Shown: positions 1 through 15,769 of the stretch, one piece after another
Layout of the letters: each line of letters starts with the position of its first letter
Numbering within the stretch: position 1 is the first letter of the stretch
Source of the DNA: AP-15 sp963775875
GTDB lineage: Bacteria > Pseudomonadota > Alphaproteobacteria > ATCC43930 > CGMCC-115725
Assembly (NCBI GenBank): GCA_963775875.1
Contig: CAVZKP010000021.1
Span: 77,394-141,393 of the forward strand
DNA length: 64,000 nt
Reading direction: 5' to 3'
Position numbers and translations under genes: made by a program
Notes under the pieces: generated by a model
The model's input: the letters and a program-made list of their open reading frames with translations, nothing else
What the model was told of the DNA's origin: nothing
The model's database searches: none

Positions 1-762
1 GGCGGTCGGCCGCAAGCCGACGATCTCGACCTCGTCGCCGACCTTGACGATGCCGCGCTCGACCCGGCCGGTGACCACCGTGCCGCGCCCCGAGATCGTG
101 AACACATCCTCGATCGGCATCAGAAACGGCCGGTCCTTGGCCCGCTCCGGCTGCGGGATATAGGCGTCGACCGCGGCCATCAATTCCAGGATCGAATTGT
201 GCCCCTGCTCCGGGTTCTTGCCTTCGAGCGCGAACAGCGCCGAGCCGCGCACCACCGGCAGATCGTCGCCGGGAAACCCGTAGGACGACATCAGTTCGCG
301 CATCTCCAATTCGACCAGGTCGAGCAGTTCCGGGTCGTCGACCATGTCGACCTTGTTCATATACACCACCAGGGACGGCACCCCGACCTGGCGCGCCAGC
401 AGGATATGCTCGCGGGTCTGCGGCATCGGCCCGTCCGCCGCCGACACCACCAGGATCGCCCCATCCATCTGCGCCGCCCCGGTGATCATGTTCTTGACGT
501 AATCGGCATGGCCCGGGCAGTCGACATGCGCGTAATGCCGGTTCGCCGTCTCGTATTCGACATGCGCGGTGGCGATCGTGATCCCGCGCGCCCGCTCCTC
601 CGGCGCCTTGTCGATCTGGTCGAACGGCACAAACGTCGCCCCGCCGGTTTCCGCCAATACCTTGGTGATCGCCGCCGTCAGCGTCGTCTTGCCATGGTCG
701 ATGTGACCAATCGTCCCGATGTTGCAGTGCGGCTTGGTCCGCTGAAACTTCGCCTTCGACAT
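1..762 (-). CDS. tuf: Elongation factor Tu, copy 1 (3' part outside window)
   Basis: EF-Tu is the cytosolic GTPase that delivers aminoacyl-tRNA to the ribosome. The window holds codons 1-254; the C-terminal third lies beyond the left edge. The N-terminal G motifs are visible: GHIDHGKT near residue 19, DCPGHADY near 81 and NKVD near 136. It is the last gene of the minus-strand str operon, 37 nt downstream of fusA. It aligns without gaps to the second copy (16658-17419) and differs at two bases, both synonymous (a Leu and a Cys codon). The match ends about nine bases upstream of the ATG, which fits gene conversion between the copies. Identification is certain. Confidence 0.97.
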   Translation of the reverse strand, partial: MSKAKFQRTKPHCNIGTIGHIDHGKTTLTAAITKVLAETGGATFVPFDQIDKAPEERARGITIATAHVEYETANRHYAHVDCPGHADYVKNMITGAAQMDGAILVVSAADGPMPQTREHILLARQVGVPSLVVYMNKVDMVDDPELLDLVELEMRELMSSYGFPGDDLPVVRGSALFALEGKNPEQGHNSILELMAAVDAYIPQPERAKDRPFLMPIEDVFTISGRGTVVTGRVERGIVKVGDEVEIVGLRPTA

Positions 763-799
763 CGCTTCGTTCTCCGCTCACACCTGCTCTGCGCCGGGG

Positions 800-2876
<2,077 letters not shown>

Positions 2877-2969
2877 GAAAAAAAGCTCCGAGGGCGCCGC
2901 GCGACAGCGGAGCCCCGACCAAAACAGGGTAACGACCGTCCTCTGCGGTCCGATCAGCCAGCGCCCTCG

Positions 2970-3440
2970 CTACCAGCGATAGTGCGAGAAAGCCTTGTTC
3001 GCATCGGCCATCCGATGCGTATCCTCCCGTCTTTTGACCGCGACCCCGCGGTTGTTGGCGGCATCGAGCAATTCGCCCGAGAGCCGCTCCTCCATCGTAT
3101 TCTCGCCGCGCCCGCGCGAGCTCGAAATCAGCCAGCGGATCGCCAATGCCTGGCTGCGGTCGGGCCGCACTTCGACCGGCACCTGATAGGTGGCGCCGCC
3201 GACCCGGCGCGAGCGCACCTCGACCGCCGGCCGCACATTGCCCAGCGCATCGTGAAACACCCGCAAGGCATCCTGCCCGCTGCGTCTGGCGATGCGGTCG
3301 AGGGCGCCGTAGACGATCCGTTCGGCGACCGATTTCTTGCCCTCATACATCAGGCAGTTCATGAATTTGGTCAGCACCGGATCGCCGAATTTGGCGTCCG
3401 GCAGAACCTCGCGTTTGACCGCGGCGCGGCGGCGCGACAT
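2970..3440 (-). CDS. rpsG: 30S ribosomal protein S7
   Basis: S7 nucleates assembly of the 30S head and binds the 3' domain of 16S rRNA. The 156-residue product has the standard bacterial length, begins MSRRRAAVKREVLPD and keeps the conserved KFMNCLMYEGKK segment and the C-terminal HRMADANKAFSHYRW. It sits 23 nt after rpsL and about 90 nt before fusA on the same strand, the usual str operon order. In E. coli S7 represses its own operon through the rpsL-rpsG spacer; nothing here proves the same, and the short spacer leaves little room for that structure. Confidence 0.97.
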   Translation of the reverse strand: MSRRRAAVKREVLPDAKFGDPVLTKFMNCLMYEGKKSVAERIVYGALDRIARRSGQDALRVFHDALGNVRPAVEVRSRRVGGATYQVPVEVRPDRSQALAIRWLISSSRGRGENTMEERLSGELLDAANNRGVAVKRREDTHRMADANKAFSHYRW

Positions 3441-3463
3441 GGCCTTCTCCTATCCCGGACTTG

Positions 3464-3835
3464 CTAACGGGGCCGCTTGGCGCCGTATTTCGAGCGGCGC
3501 TGCCGGCGATCCTTGACCCCCTGGGTGTCGAGCGTACCGCGAATGATGTGATAGCGCACCCCCGGCAGATCCTTGACCCGGCCGCCGCGGATCAGCACCA
3601 CCGAATGCTCCTGCAGATTGTGGCCCTCGCCGGGGATGTAGCTGGTCACTTCGAACCCGTTGGTCAGCCGCACCCGGGCCACCTTGCGCAAGGCCGAATT
3701 GGGCTTTTTCGGGGTCGTCGTATAGACCCGGGTGCACACCCCGCGCTTCTGCGGGCAGGCCTCCATCGCCGGCACCTTGTCGCGCGCCACCTGGGGTCGC
3801 CGCGGGTTCCGGATCAGCTGGTTTATCGTCGGCAT
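3464..3835 (-). CDS. rpsL: 30S ribosomal protein S12
   Basis: S12 lies at the decoding centre and controls accuracy. I chose the ATG at 3835 (MPTINQLIRNPRR), giving 123 residues, the family length, with a GAGGG upstream; the frame continues open 60 nt further upstream but that part has no homology. The segments around the streptomycin positions (TTTPKKPNSALRKV and RVKDLPGVRYH) carry wild-type lysines, so no streptomycin resistance is predicted from this gene. It is the first gene of the str operon, separated from rpoC by about 257 nt. Confidence 0.97.
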   Translation of the reverse strand: MPTINQLIRNPRRPQVARDKVPAMEACPQKRGVCTRVYTTTPKKPNSALRKVARVRLTNGFEVTSYIPGEGHNLQEHSVVLIRGGRVKDLPGVRYHIIRGTLDTQGVKDRRQRRSKYGAKRPR

Positions 3836-4061
3836 TCTCAAACCCTCAAGCACGGCGACCGCCCGACGCTGCTGCGCGTCGGTGCGATCAGGCACCTCTA
3901 CCCGGAAATATCTGCGCCCGCTCGCAAAGGCGCGTGAGCCACGGCTGACAGGATCGGGCTGCGTCTAGGTGGCTTCCTACGGCCAGCCCCGCAAACGAAC
4001 CCGCATATAATTACTCGGCGCGCCGCGGGTCAAGTCGCTTTGGCGCAAAAGCGGGCGGGGC

Positions 4062-4089
4062 AGGGGGGCGGGAGTGACCCCGCCCCCTC
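4062..4089 (-). terminator. Hairpin downstream of rpoC, possible terminator
   Basis: A nine-base-pair perfect stem (GGGGGCGGG with CCCGCCCCC, 4064-4072 with 79-87) and a six-base loop lie immediately after the rpoC stop codon. On the minus strand only a short TTTT follows, roughly 20 nt after the stem, so it is a weak intrinsic terminator at best. The remaining spacer to rpsL (3836-4060) has no gene and presumably carries the str operon promoter, which I could not resolve. Confidence 0.4.
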
Positions 4090-4092
4090 GCC

Positions 4093-8268
<4,176 letters not shown>

Positions 8269-8361
8269 GAACGACCCCTTTTGGAAAACTCGTGACCAGG
8301 GCTATGCCGAGCCCCGCCGTTTACTTGCTGCCGGCGCGCGATGGCCTGCTGGTCGATCCGA

Positions 8362-11300
8362 TCAATAGTCGCGCTGCTCCAATTCGACGTTGAGGCCGAG
8401 CGAGCGCAGTTCCTTGACCAGCACATTGAAGGATTCCGGGATGCCGGCCTCGAAATTGTCGTCGCCGCGCACGATCGCCTCATAGACCTTGGTGCGGCCC
8501 GACACGTCGTCCGACTTGACCGTCAGCATCTCTTGCAAAGTGTAGGCCGCGCCATAGGCCTCCAAGCGCCCACACCTCCATCTCGCCAAAGCGCTGGCCG
8601 CCGAACTGGGCCTTGCCGCCGAGCGGCTGCTGGGTGACCAGGCTGTATGGGCCGATCGAGCGGGCATGGATCTTGTCGTCGACCAGATGGTGCAGCTTCA
8701 TCATGTAGATATAGCCCACCGTCACCTTGCGATCGAACGCCTCGCCGGTGCGGCCGTCGACCAGGGTGACCTGGCCCGAGGAGGCCAGCCCGGCCTTTTC
8801 CAGCATGGCCACGATGTCGGCCTCGCTGGCGCCGTCGAACACCGGGCTGGCCATCGGCACGCCGTTGGTCAGATTGCCGGCCAGTTCGAGCAGTTCGGCC
8901 GGGGCGAGGCGGGCGATCTCGGCCCCCTCCGGCCCCTGATACATCTCGCCGAGCACGCCGCGCAGCGCCCCGTCGCCGTCCTCGCCGCCGCCGCGCCGGA
9001 CCGCGGCCAGCACGTCGCCGATCCGCCGCCCGAGCCCGGCCGCGGCCCAGCCGAGATGGGTTTCGAGGATCTGGCCGACATTCATCCGGCTCGGCACGCC
9101 GAGCGGGTTGAGCACGATGTCGACCGGGGTGCCGTCCTCGAGATAGGGCATGTCCTCGCACGGCATGATGCGCGAGATCACGCCCTTGTTGCCGTGCCGG
9201 CCGGCCATCTTGTCGCCGGGCTGCAACTTGCGCTTCACCGCGACGAAGACCTTGACCATCTTCATCACCCCGGGCGGCAGCTCGTCGCCGCGCTGCAGCT
9301 TCTCGACCTTGTTCTCAAAGCGCGCGGTGAGTTCGCCGACGGCGTCCTCCATCTGCTTCTTCAAGGCCTCGATATCAGCCATCCGGGCGTCGTCGCGGAT
9401 CGAGATCTGCTTCCACAGCGAGGGTATGTATTCGGCCAGCGCCGCCTCGGTAAGCTCGGTCCCGGACCTCATCCCCTTCGGCCCGCCGACCGCAATCTGG
9501 CCCAGCATCAACTCCTTGAGCCGGGCGGCAAAGCTGCGTTCGAGGATCACCCGCTCGTCGTCGCGGTCCTTGGCCAGCCGCTCGATCTCGGCGCGCTCGA
9601 TCGCCAGCGCGCGCTCGTCCTTGTCGACGCCGCGGCGCGAGAACACCCGCACCTCGACGATCGTGCCGGAAACCCCGGGCGGCAGGCGCAGCGAGGTGTC
9701 GCGCACGTCGGAGGCCTTTTCGCCGAAGATCGCGCGCAGCAGCTTTTCTTCGGGCGTCATCGGCGATTCGCCTTTCGGCGTCACCTTGCCGACCAGGATG
9801 TCGCCGGGTTTGACCTCGGCGCCGATATAGACGATGCCGGCCTCGTCGAGGTTCTTGAGCGCCTCCTCGCCGACATTCGGGATGTCGCGGGTGATCTCCT
9901 CCTGGCCGAGCTTGGTGTCGCGCGCCATCACCTCGAATTCTTCGATATGGATCGAGGTGAACACGTCGTCGGAGACGATGCGCTCGGAAATCAGGATCGA
10001 ATCCTCGAAATTGTAGCCGTTCCACGGCATGAACGCGCACAAGACGTTGCGCCCCAGCGCCAGCTCGCCGAGCTGGGTCGACGGGCCGTCGGCGATGATG
10101 TCGCCGGCGCTGACCTGGTCGCCGACTTTGACCAGCGGCCGCTGGGTGATGCAGGTGTTCTGGTTCGAGCGCTGGAACTTCAGCAGATTGTAGATGTCGA
10201 CGCCCGAGGCGGCCGACGAGGTCTCGGCGGTCGCCCGGATCACGACGCGGGTGGCGTCGACCTGGTCGATCACGCCGGAGCGGCGGGCGATGATCGTCAC
10301 CCCGGAATCGCGGGCCACCGTCTCCTCCATGCCGGTGCCGACCAGCGGCGCCTCGGCGCGGATCAGCGGCACCGCCTGGCGCTGCATGTTCGAGCCCATC
10401 AGCGCGCGGTTGGCGTCGTCGTTTTCGAGGAACGGGATCAGCGCCGCCGCCACCGAAACCAGCTGCTTCGGCGACACGTCGATCAAATCGATATCCTGCG
10501 GCCGCTGCATGACGAAATCGCCGCCCTTGCGGCAATTGGTCAGGTCGGCGGTGATCCGGCCCGCGCCGTCGGTCTCGACATTGGCCTGGGCGATCGCGTA
10601 GCGGCCTTCGTCCATCGCCGACAGATAGACCACCTCGTCGGTGACCCTGCCGTCGTCGACCCGGCGATACGGGCTCTCGATGAACCCGTATTGGTTGACC
10701 CGTGCATAGGTCGCCAGGCTGTTGATCAGGCCGATATTCGGCCCCTCCGGGGTTTCGATCGGGCAGATCCGCCCGTAATGGGTCGGATGCACGTCGCGCA
10801 CCTCAAAGCCGGCGCGCTCGCGGGTCAGACCGCCGGGACCCAGCGCCGACAGCCGCCGCTTGTGGGTGATTTCGCTGAGCGGGTTGGTCTGGTCCATGAA
10901 CTGCGAGAGCTGCGAGGAGCCGAAAAACTCGCGCACCGCCGCCGCCGCCGGCTTGGCATTGATCAGGTCGTGCGGCATCACCGTGTCGATCTCGACCGAG
11001 CTCATGCGCTCGCGGATCGCCCGCTCCATGCGTAACAGGCCGACCCGGTACTGGTTCTCCATCAATTCGCCGACCGAGCGCACCCGGCGGTTGCCGAGAT
11101 GATCGATATCGTCGATCTCGCCGCGGCCGTCCTTCAGTTCGACCAGGACTTTGAGGATCGCCAGGATGTCGGCCTTGCGCAGGGTGCGCACCGTGTCCTC
11201 GGTGTCGAGCCCCAGCCGCGAGTTCATCTTGACCCGGCCGACCGCCGACAAATCGTAGCGCTCGGAATCGAAGAACAGGCTGTTGAACAGCGCCTCGGCG

Positions 11301-12535
11301 GTCTCCAGGGTCGGCGGCTCGCCCGGCCGCATGACCCGGTAGATGTCGATCAGCGCGTCCTCGCGGGTCGCGTTCTTGTCGATGGTCAGGGTGTTGCGGA
11401 TATAGGGACCGACCGTGACGTGATCGATGTCGAGGACCGGCAGTTCGCCGATCCCGGCCTCGATCAGCTGGGCCAGGGTCGCCGCGGTGATCTCGTCGCC
11501 GGCTTCGAAATAAACCTCGCCGGTCTCTTCGTTGATCAGGTCCGAGGCGAAATAGCGGCCGATCAATTCCTCGTCGAGGACCAGGATGTCGCCCAGTCCG
11601 GCTTCGCGCAGGCGGCGGGCGACGCGCGGCGTGACCCGCTCGCCGGCCGGCAGCACCACCTCGCCGGTGCCCGCGTCGCGCAGGTCGTTGGTCAGCTTGC
11701 CCTTGAAGTGATCGGGATCGAATGGCGCCATCCAGCCCTGCGGGCCGTGGCGAAACACGATCGTCCGATAAAACCACGACAGGATCTCTTCCTTGGTCAT
11801 CCCGACCGCTTCGCCCGGCTGCAATGGCTTGGCATCGGCCTTGCGCGCGGCGCGCATCTGCTCGGTGGCGGCGTCGTCGAGGGCCATCAGCAGGGTCGTC
11901 GCCGGCAATTTGCGGCGCCGGTCGATGCGGACATAGAGGTGATCCTTGGCGTCGAACTCGAAATCGAGCCACGAGCCGCGGTACGGGATCACCCGGGCGG
12001 CGAACAGATATTTGCCCGAGGAGTGGGTCTTGCCCTTGTCGTGATCGAAAAACACCCCCGGGCTGCGGTGCATCTGGGAGACGATGACCCGCTCGGTGCC
12101 GTTGATGATGAAGGTGCCGTTCTTCGTCATCAGCGGCATGTCGCCCATATAGACGTCCTGCTCCTTGATGTCGCGGATCGAACGCGAGCCGGTGTCCTCG
12201 TCGACATCCCAGACCACGAGCCGCAGGGTGACCTTCAGCGGCGCGGCAAAGGTGATCCCGCGCTGCTGGCATTCACCGACATCGTATTTCGGCGGTTCGA
12301 GCTCGTAGCGGACGAATTCGAGCTGGGCGCGCTCGGAGAAGTCGCGGATCGGGAAGACCGATTTGAGCACCTCCTGCAGCCCGGAACTGGCGCGTTCCTC
12401 GGGCGCTTCGCCCATCTGCAGAAAATGGTCGTAGGAGCTCTTCTGAACCTCGATCAGGTTTGGCATCGGCGCGACCTCGGGGACGCGTCCGAAGCTCTTG
12501 CGGATGCGCTTCTTGCCCGTAAAGGATATAGCCAT
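8362..12535 (-). CDS. rpoB: RNA polymerase beta subunit, frameshifted near the 3' end
   Basis: This is the catalytic beta subunit. I chose the ATG at 12535 (MAISFTGKKRIRKSFGR) because a GAGGAG lies five bases upstream and residues further upstream are not conserved. The frame holds through GGQRFGEMEVWAL near 8567, then the conserved EAYGAAYTLQEMLTVKSDDV is in another frame. Removing one G from CTTGGAGGCC rejoins them as about 1390 residues. The rifampicin region (SSQLSQFMDQ...NPLSEITHKRRLSALGPGG) keeps the Asp, His and Ser contact residues. The single extra base in an essential gene suggests a consensus error. Confidence 0.96.
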
Positions 12536-12717
12536 GCATGCTCCTCGCTGTGGGTCGCCGCAGAGTGACCCGATCTCGGTTTTCGCCGCCGGTCGGCGGC
12601 CGGTCGCCAACCGCGTCATCGATCCGGGCCGCCACTCGCCCGAGCCGATGACCAGCCTTGCTCGCGGGCCGCTGCCCGGTCCGCACTCGCCTGTTGCGCC
12701 TACCCGCCGGCTTCAAG

Positions 12718-12792
12718 CCCGACCCGCGCCTAGACGCCAAAACCCGGCGTGCGCGACAGGTCGCGCCCCGGTTTCCAGGTTTTGGTGTCGGG
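12718..12792 (-). promoter_or_regulatory. Long stem-loop in the rplL-rpoB spacer
   Basis: The 315-nt spacer between rplL and rpoB holds no gene but a nested inverted repeat: CCCGAC (12718) with GTCGGG (12787), CCAAAACC (12737) with GGTTTTGG (12778), and GCGCGAC with GTCGCGC at the tip (12751-12766). In E. coli this spacer carries an attenuator and an RNase III site that set the ratio of L7/L12 to beta. The position is equivalent; the function here is inference from position and fold. Confidence 0.5.
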
Positions 12793-12850
12793 CTCGGCGG
12801 CCCCGGATGGGCGGGCGCCGGCCCCCGATCGAGGTAAGCTCGTAGCAGGC

Positions 12851-13222
12851 CTACTTTATTTCGACAGTCGCACCCGCATCTTCAAGCTGTTTTTTTATTT
12901 TCGCCGCCTCTTCCTTGTTGACGCCCTCCTTGACCGGCTTGGGGGCCGCCTCGACCAGATCCTTGGCCTCTTTCAGACCGAGGCTGGTGATCGCGCGTAC
13001 TTCCTTGATCACGTTGATCTTTTTCTCGCCGATCGCGGCCAGGATGACGTCGAATTCGGTCTGTTCGACGGCCGCCTCGGCCGGTGCCGCGGCAGCCGCC
13101 GCCACCGCCACCGGCGCGGCCGCGGAGACGCCCCATTTCTCTTCCAGCATTTTCGACAACTGAGCCGCCTCGATCACGCTCAGCGCCGACAGATCATCGA
13201 CTATTCTTGCCAGATCCGGCAT
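12851..13222 (-). CDS. rplL: 50S ribosomal protein L7/L12
   Basis: L7/L12 forms the ribosomal stalk that recruits translation GTPases. The 123-residue product has the N-terminal dimerisation domain (LARIVDDLSALSVIEAAQL), an Ala/Pro-rich hinge near residues 35-52 and the C-terminal factor-binding domain (FDVILAAIGEKKINVIKEVR...LGLKEAKDLVE). It follows rplJ by about 70 nt. Length and sequence are standard. Confidence 0.98.
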   Translation of the reverse strand: MPDLARIVDDLSALSVIEAAQLSKMLEEKWGVSAAAPVAVAAAAAAPAEAAVEQTEFDVILAAIGEKKINVIKEVRAITSLGLKEAKDLVEAAPKPVKEGVNKEEAAKIKKQLEDAGATVEIK

Positions 13223-13294
13223 CTTCTACTCCCGATTTCCCAAGATTGACCTTGATTAAGACGAAAGGCGATTAAGACGATGGGCGATGCCGGG

Positions 13295-13897
13295 CTACCC
13301 GGTCTCGCCCGGGCCTGCCGCCTCGCCGGTCCCACCGGCGCTATCGGCATCCGCGGTCCCACCGGCGCTATCGGCATCCGCGGTCCCGCCCTGGCTTTCG
13401 GCATGCGCGGCCAGCACCCGGGCGATCTGCCCGGCCGGCGCCTGCAAGACTCGGGCGACCCGCGTCGCCGGGGCGACCAGCAGGCCGATCAGCCGGCCGC
13501 GCAATTCGTCGAGCCCGGGCAGCAGGGCCAATTCCTTGACCCCGGCGGCATCGATCAGCCGGCCGGCGAGCCCGCCGCCGATGATCGTCAGCTTGTCGTT
13601 GCGGTTGGCGAACTCGACCGTGACCTTGGCCGCGGCGACCGGATCGCGCGAAAAGGCGATCGCGGTCGGGCCGCGGAACAGCGGCGACAGCGCGGCGAAC
13701 GCGGTGCCGTCGAGGGCGCGCCGCGCCAGCCGGTTCTTGGTCACCCGGTAGCGCGCCCCGGCGCCGCGCACCTGGCGGCGCAATTGGGTCGCCTCGGCGA
13801 CGGTGAGCCCCGTTTGGTGGGTCACCACGACGCACACGGTGTCGGCCAGATCCTGCTGCAGGGTCTCGACCAGTTTCTGCTTTTGTGCTCGGTCCAC
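13295..13897 (-). CDS. rplJ: 50S ribosomal protein L10 with extended repetitive tail
   Basis: L10 anchors L7/L12 to the ribosome. Residues 1-165 match the family (MDRAQKQKLVETLQ..., THQTGLTVAEATQLRRQ, YRVTKNRLARRAL). The product has 200 residues, longer than the usual 165-175, because the tail contains nearly perfect repeats of GGTADADSA encoded by a 27-nt tandem unit. The tail is acidic and Gly/Ala-rich and probably unstructured. It lies in the rplKAJL order, about 50 nt after rplA. Confidence 0.96.
   Translation of the reverse strand: MDRAQKQKLVETLQQDLADTVCVVVTHQTGLTVAEATQLRRQVRGAGARYRVTKNRLARRALDGTAFAALSPLFRGPTAIAFSRDPVAAAKVTVEFANRNDKLTIIGGGLAGRLIDAAGVKELALLPGLDELRGRLIGLLVAPATRVARVLQAPAGQIARVLAAHAESQGGTADADSAGGTADADSAGGTGEAAGPGETG
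13327..13407. repeat. 27-nt tandem repeat inside rplJ
   Basis: Two perfect 27-nt units (13327-13353 and 13354-13380) are followed by a degenerate third (13381-13407). Because 27 is a multiple of three, the unit adds nine residues (GGTADADSA) per copy to the L10 C-terminus without breaking the frame. Confidence 0.9.
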
Positions 13898-13949
13898 TGC
13901 GGTCTCCGACCCCGATCCCGTGCGCCTGTTGCGCCGCCAGCCGCCCCGC

Positions 13950-14657
13950 CTAAGCCCGGGCGTCCTCGGCCAGATCCGACAATTCGACCTTGACGCCCGG
14001 TCCCATCGTCGAGCTCAAACTGACCTTCTTGATGTAGGTGCCTCTGACGCCGCTCGGCTTGTTCCGGGTGATCGCGCCGACAAAGGCGCGCACATTATCC
14101 GCAAGCGCGTCCGGGGTAAAGCTCGCTTTGCCGACCCCGGCATGGACCAGCCCGGCCTTTTCGGCGCGGAACTCGACCTGGCCGCCCTTGGCGGCGCGCA
14201 CCGCCTCGCCGACATTCTGCGTCACCGTGCCGAGCCGCGGGTTCGGCATCAGCCCGCGCGGGCCGAGGATCTTGCCGAGCCGCCCGACCAGCGCCATCAG
14301 GTCGGGGGTGGCGATGGCGCGATCGAAATCGATGTTGCCGGCCTGCACCTTCTCGGCCAAATCCTCGGCGCCGACGATATCGGCCCCGGCCGCCTCGGCC
14401 TCCTTGGCGCGATCGCCGCGGGCGAACACCGCGACCCGCACCGTCTTGCCGGTGCCGTGCGGCAGCATCACCGTGCCGCGCAGATTCTGGTCCTGTTTGC
14501 GCGGATCGAGGTTGAGGTTCATCGCCACCTCGACGGTTTCGTCGAACTTGGCCGAGGCGCTCGATTTGATCAGCTTGACCGCCGCGTCGAGCGGCAGCGC
14601 CGCCGCCGGATCGATCCCCTCATAGGCCTTTTTGAGGCGCTTGCCCATTTTTGCCAT
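13950..14657 (-). CDS. rplA: 50S ribosomal protein L1
   Basis: L1 forms the mobile stalk at the E site and is the usual autorepressor of rplKA. The ATG at 14657 (MAKMGKRLKKAYEG) gives 235 residues, the family length, and lies five bases after the rplK stop, so the two are translationally linked. Conserved segments include the GKTVRVAVFARGD loop, LGPRGLMPNPRLGTVT and the C-terminal YIKKVSLSSTMGPGVKV. The same frame is open further upstream within rplK, but that part is not protein-like. Confidence 0.97.
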   Translation of the reverse strand: MAKMGKRLKKAYEGIDPAAALPLDAAVKLIKSSASAKFDETVEVAMNLNLDPRKQDQNLRGTVMLPHGTGKTVRVAVFARGDRAKEAEAAGADIVGAEDLAEKVQAGNIDFDRAIATPDLMALVGRLGKILGPRGLMPNPRLGTVTQNVGEAVRAAKGGQVEFRAEKAGLVHAGVGKASFTPDALADNVRAFVGAITRNKPSGVRGTYIKKVSLSSTMGPGVKVELSDLAEDARA

Positions 14658-14662
14658 GCTTT

Positions 14663-15094
14663 TCACTCCACCACGTCGAGCCCCATCGAGCGCGCCGAGC
14701 CGATCAGCATGCGGCAGGCGCCCTCGATATCCTTGGCATTGAGGTCCGGCATCTTCTTTTCCGCGATCTCGCGGATCTGGGCCATTGTCACCCGCCCCAT
14801 CGTACTGCCCTTGCCGGTAGTCTGCGAGCCCTTCTCGATCCCGGCCGCCTTTTTCAGGAAATAGGTGTTGGGCGGGCTCTTGGTGACAAAGGTGAACGAG
14901 CGATCGGCGAAGGCGGTGATCACCACCGGGATCGGCATGCCCGGTTCGAGGTTCTGCGTCGCGGCGTTGAACGCCTTGCAGAACTCCATGATGTTGAGGC
15001 CGCGCTGACCCAGCGCCGGGCCGATCGGCGGCGAGGGGTTGGCCTTGCCGGCCGGAACCTGCAACTTGATGATGCCGACGACTTTTTTTGCCAT
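14663..15094 (-). CDS. rplK: 50S ribosomal protein L11
   Basis: L11 binds the GTPase-associated region of 23S rRNA. The 143-residue product has the standard length and the N-terminal proline-rich signature KLQVPAGKANPSPPIGPALG, followed by the RNA-binding C-terminal domain. It is the first gene of the rplKAJL group and is separated from nusG by a 123-nt spacer that carries a REP-like palindromic element. Confidence 0.98.
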   Translation of the reverse strand: MAKKVVGIIKLQVPAGKANPSPPIGPALGQRGLNIMEFCKAFNAATQNLEPGMPIPVVITAFADRSFTFVTKSPPNTYFLKKAAGIEKGSQTTGKGSTMGRVTMAQIREIAEKKMPDLNAKDIEGACRMLIGSARSMGLDVVE

Positions 15095-15120
15095 CGTTTC
15101 TCTCTATCAGCCTGCTGTTG

Positions 15121-15205
15121 TCGTCATTGCGAGGAGCGCGGCGACGAAGCAATCTCGACGGGACATAGTCGGCACGAGACTGCTTCGCTGTGCTCGTAAT
15201 TACCC
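15121..15205. repeat. REP-like inverted repeat between nusG and rplK
   Basis: The sequence begins TCGTCATTGCGAGGAGCG and ends with an imperfect inverted copy (TGCTTCGCTGTGCTCGTAAT), forming a hairpin of about 85 nt. The CATTGCGAGGAGCG...CGAAGCAATC type is a widespread dispersed palindrome in alphaproteobacteria and other bacteria. Its placement within the nusG-rplK spacer means it is transcribed with the ribosomal protein genes. Confidence 0.75.
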
Positions 15206-15217
15206 ATCCACCGCCGC

Positions 15218-15751
15218 TCAGACCTTTTCGACCTGCGAATATTCCAGCTCGACCGGGGTGGCGCGGCCAAAGATCGACACCGCGACCTTGACCCGCGCCC
15301 GTTCCTCGTCGACATCCTCGACCAGACCGTTGAACGAGGTGAACGGGCCGTCGCAGACCCGCACCTGCTCGCCGACCTCGAAGGTGATCGAGGGTTTCGG
15401 CCGCTCGATCCCCTCCTGGACCTGATACATGATGCGCGCCGCCTCGTTGTCGCTGATCGGCGACGGCCGGGCGCCGCGGCCGCCGAGAAAGCCGGTGACC
15501 TTGGCGGTGTTCTTGACCAGATGCCAGGTCTCGTCGCTCAAATCCATCTTGATCAGCACATAGCCCGGGAAAAACTTGCGCTCGGAACTGACCTTGGCGC
15601 CGCGCTTGACCTCGACCACCTCCTCGGTCGGCACCAGGATCTCCTCGAACCGATCCGACATGCCCTTCTGCTCGGCCTGCTCGCGGATCGAGGCCGCGAC
15701 CTTTTTCTCAAAGCCCGAATAAACATGGATCACGTACCAGCGGCTGGTCAT
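15218..15751 (-). CDS. nusG: Transcription termination/antitermination factor NusG
   Basis: NusG binds RNA polymerase and couples it to Rho, NusE or the ribosome. The 177-residue product has the NGN domain (MTSRWYVIHVYSGFEKKVA..., FFPGYVLIKMDLSDETWHLV) and a C-terminal KOW domain (VGEQVRVCDGPFTSFNG...). It follows secE by 18 nt, the near-universal secE-nusG pair. Confidence 0.97.
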   Translation of the reverse strand: MTSRWYVIHVYSGFEKKVAASIREQAEQKGMSDRFEEILVPTEEVVEVKRGAKVSSERKFFPGYVLIKMDLSDETWHLVKNTAKVTGFLGGRGARPSPISDNEAARIMYQVQEGIERPKPSITFEVGEQVRVCDGPFTSFNGLVEDVDEERARVKVAVSIFGRATPVELEYSQVEKV

Positions 15752-15769
15752 CGCGCGCGCTCCAAACCC

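Noticed and set aside
3464..3835. Streptomycin-resistance mutation in S12
   Set aside because: Both lysine positions near 43 and 88 appear wild type.
8362..12535. Rifampicin-resistance mutation in rpoB
   Set aside because: The key Asp, His and Ser contacts are conserved; a Thr in place of Asn in FMDQTNPL is a common natural difference.
13280..13993. Collagen-like GPTGAIGIRGPTGAIGIRGP frame on the plus strand
   Set aside because: It is the antisense shadow of the 27-nt repeat in rplJ; the minus-strand L10 is the real gene.
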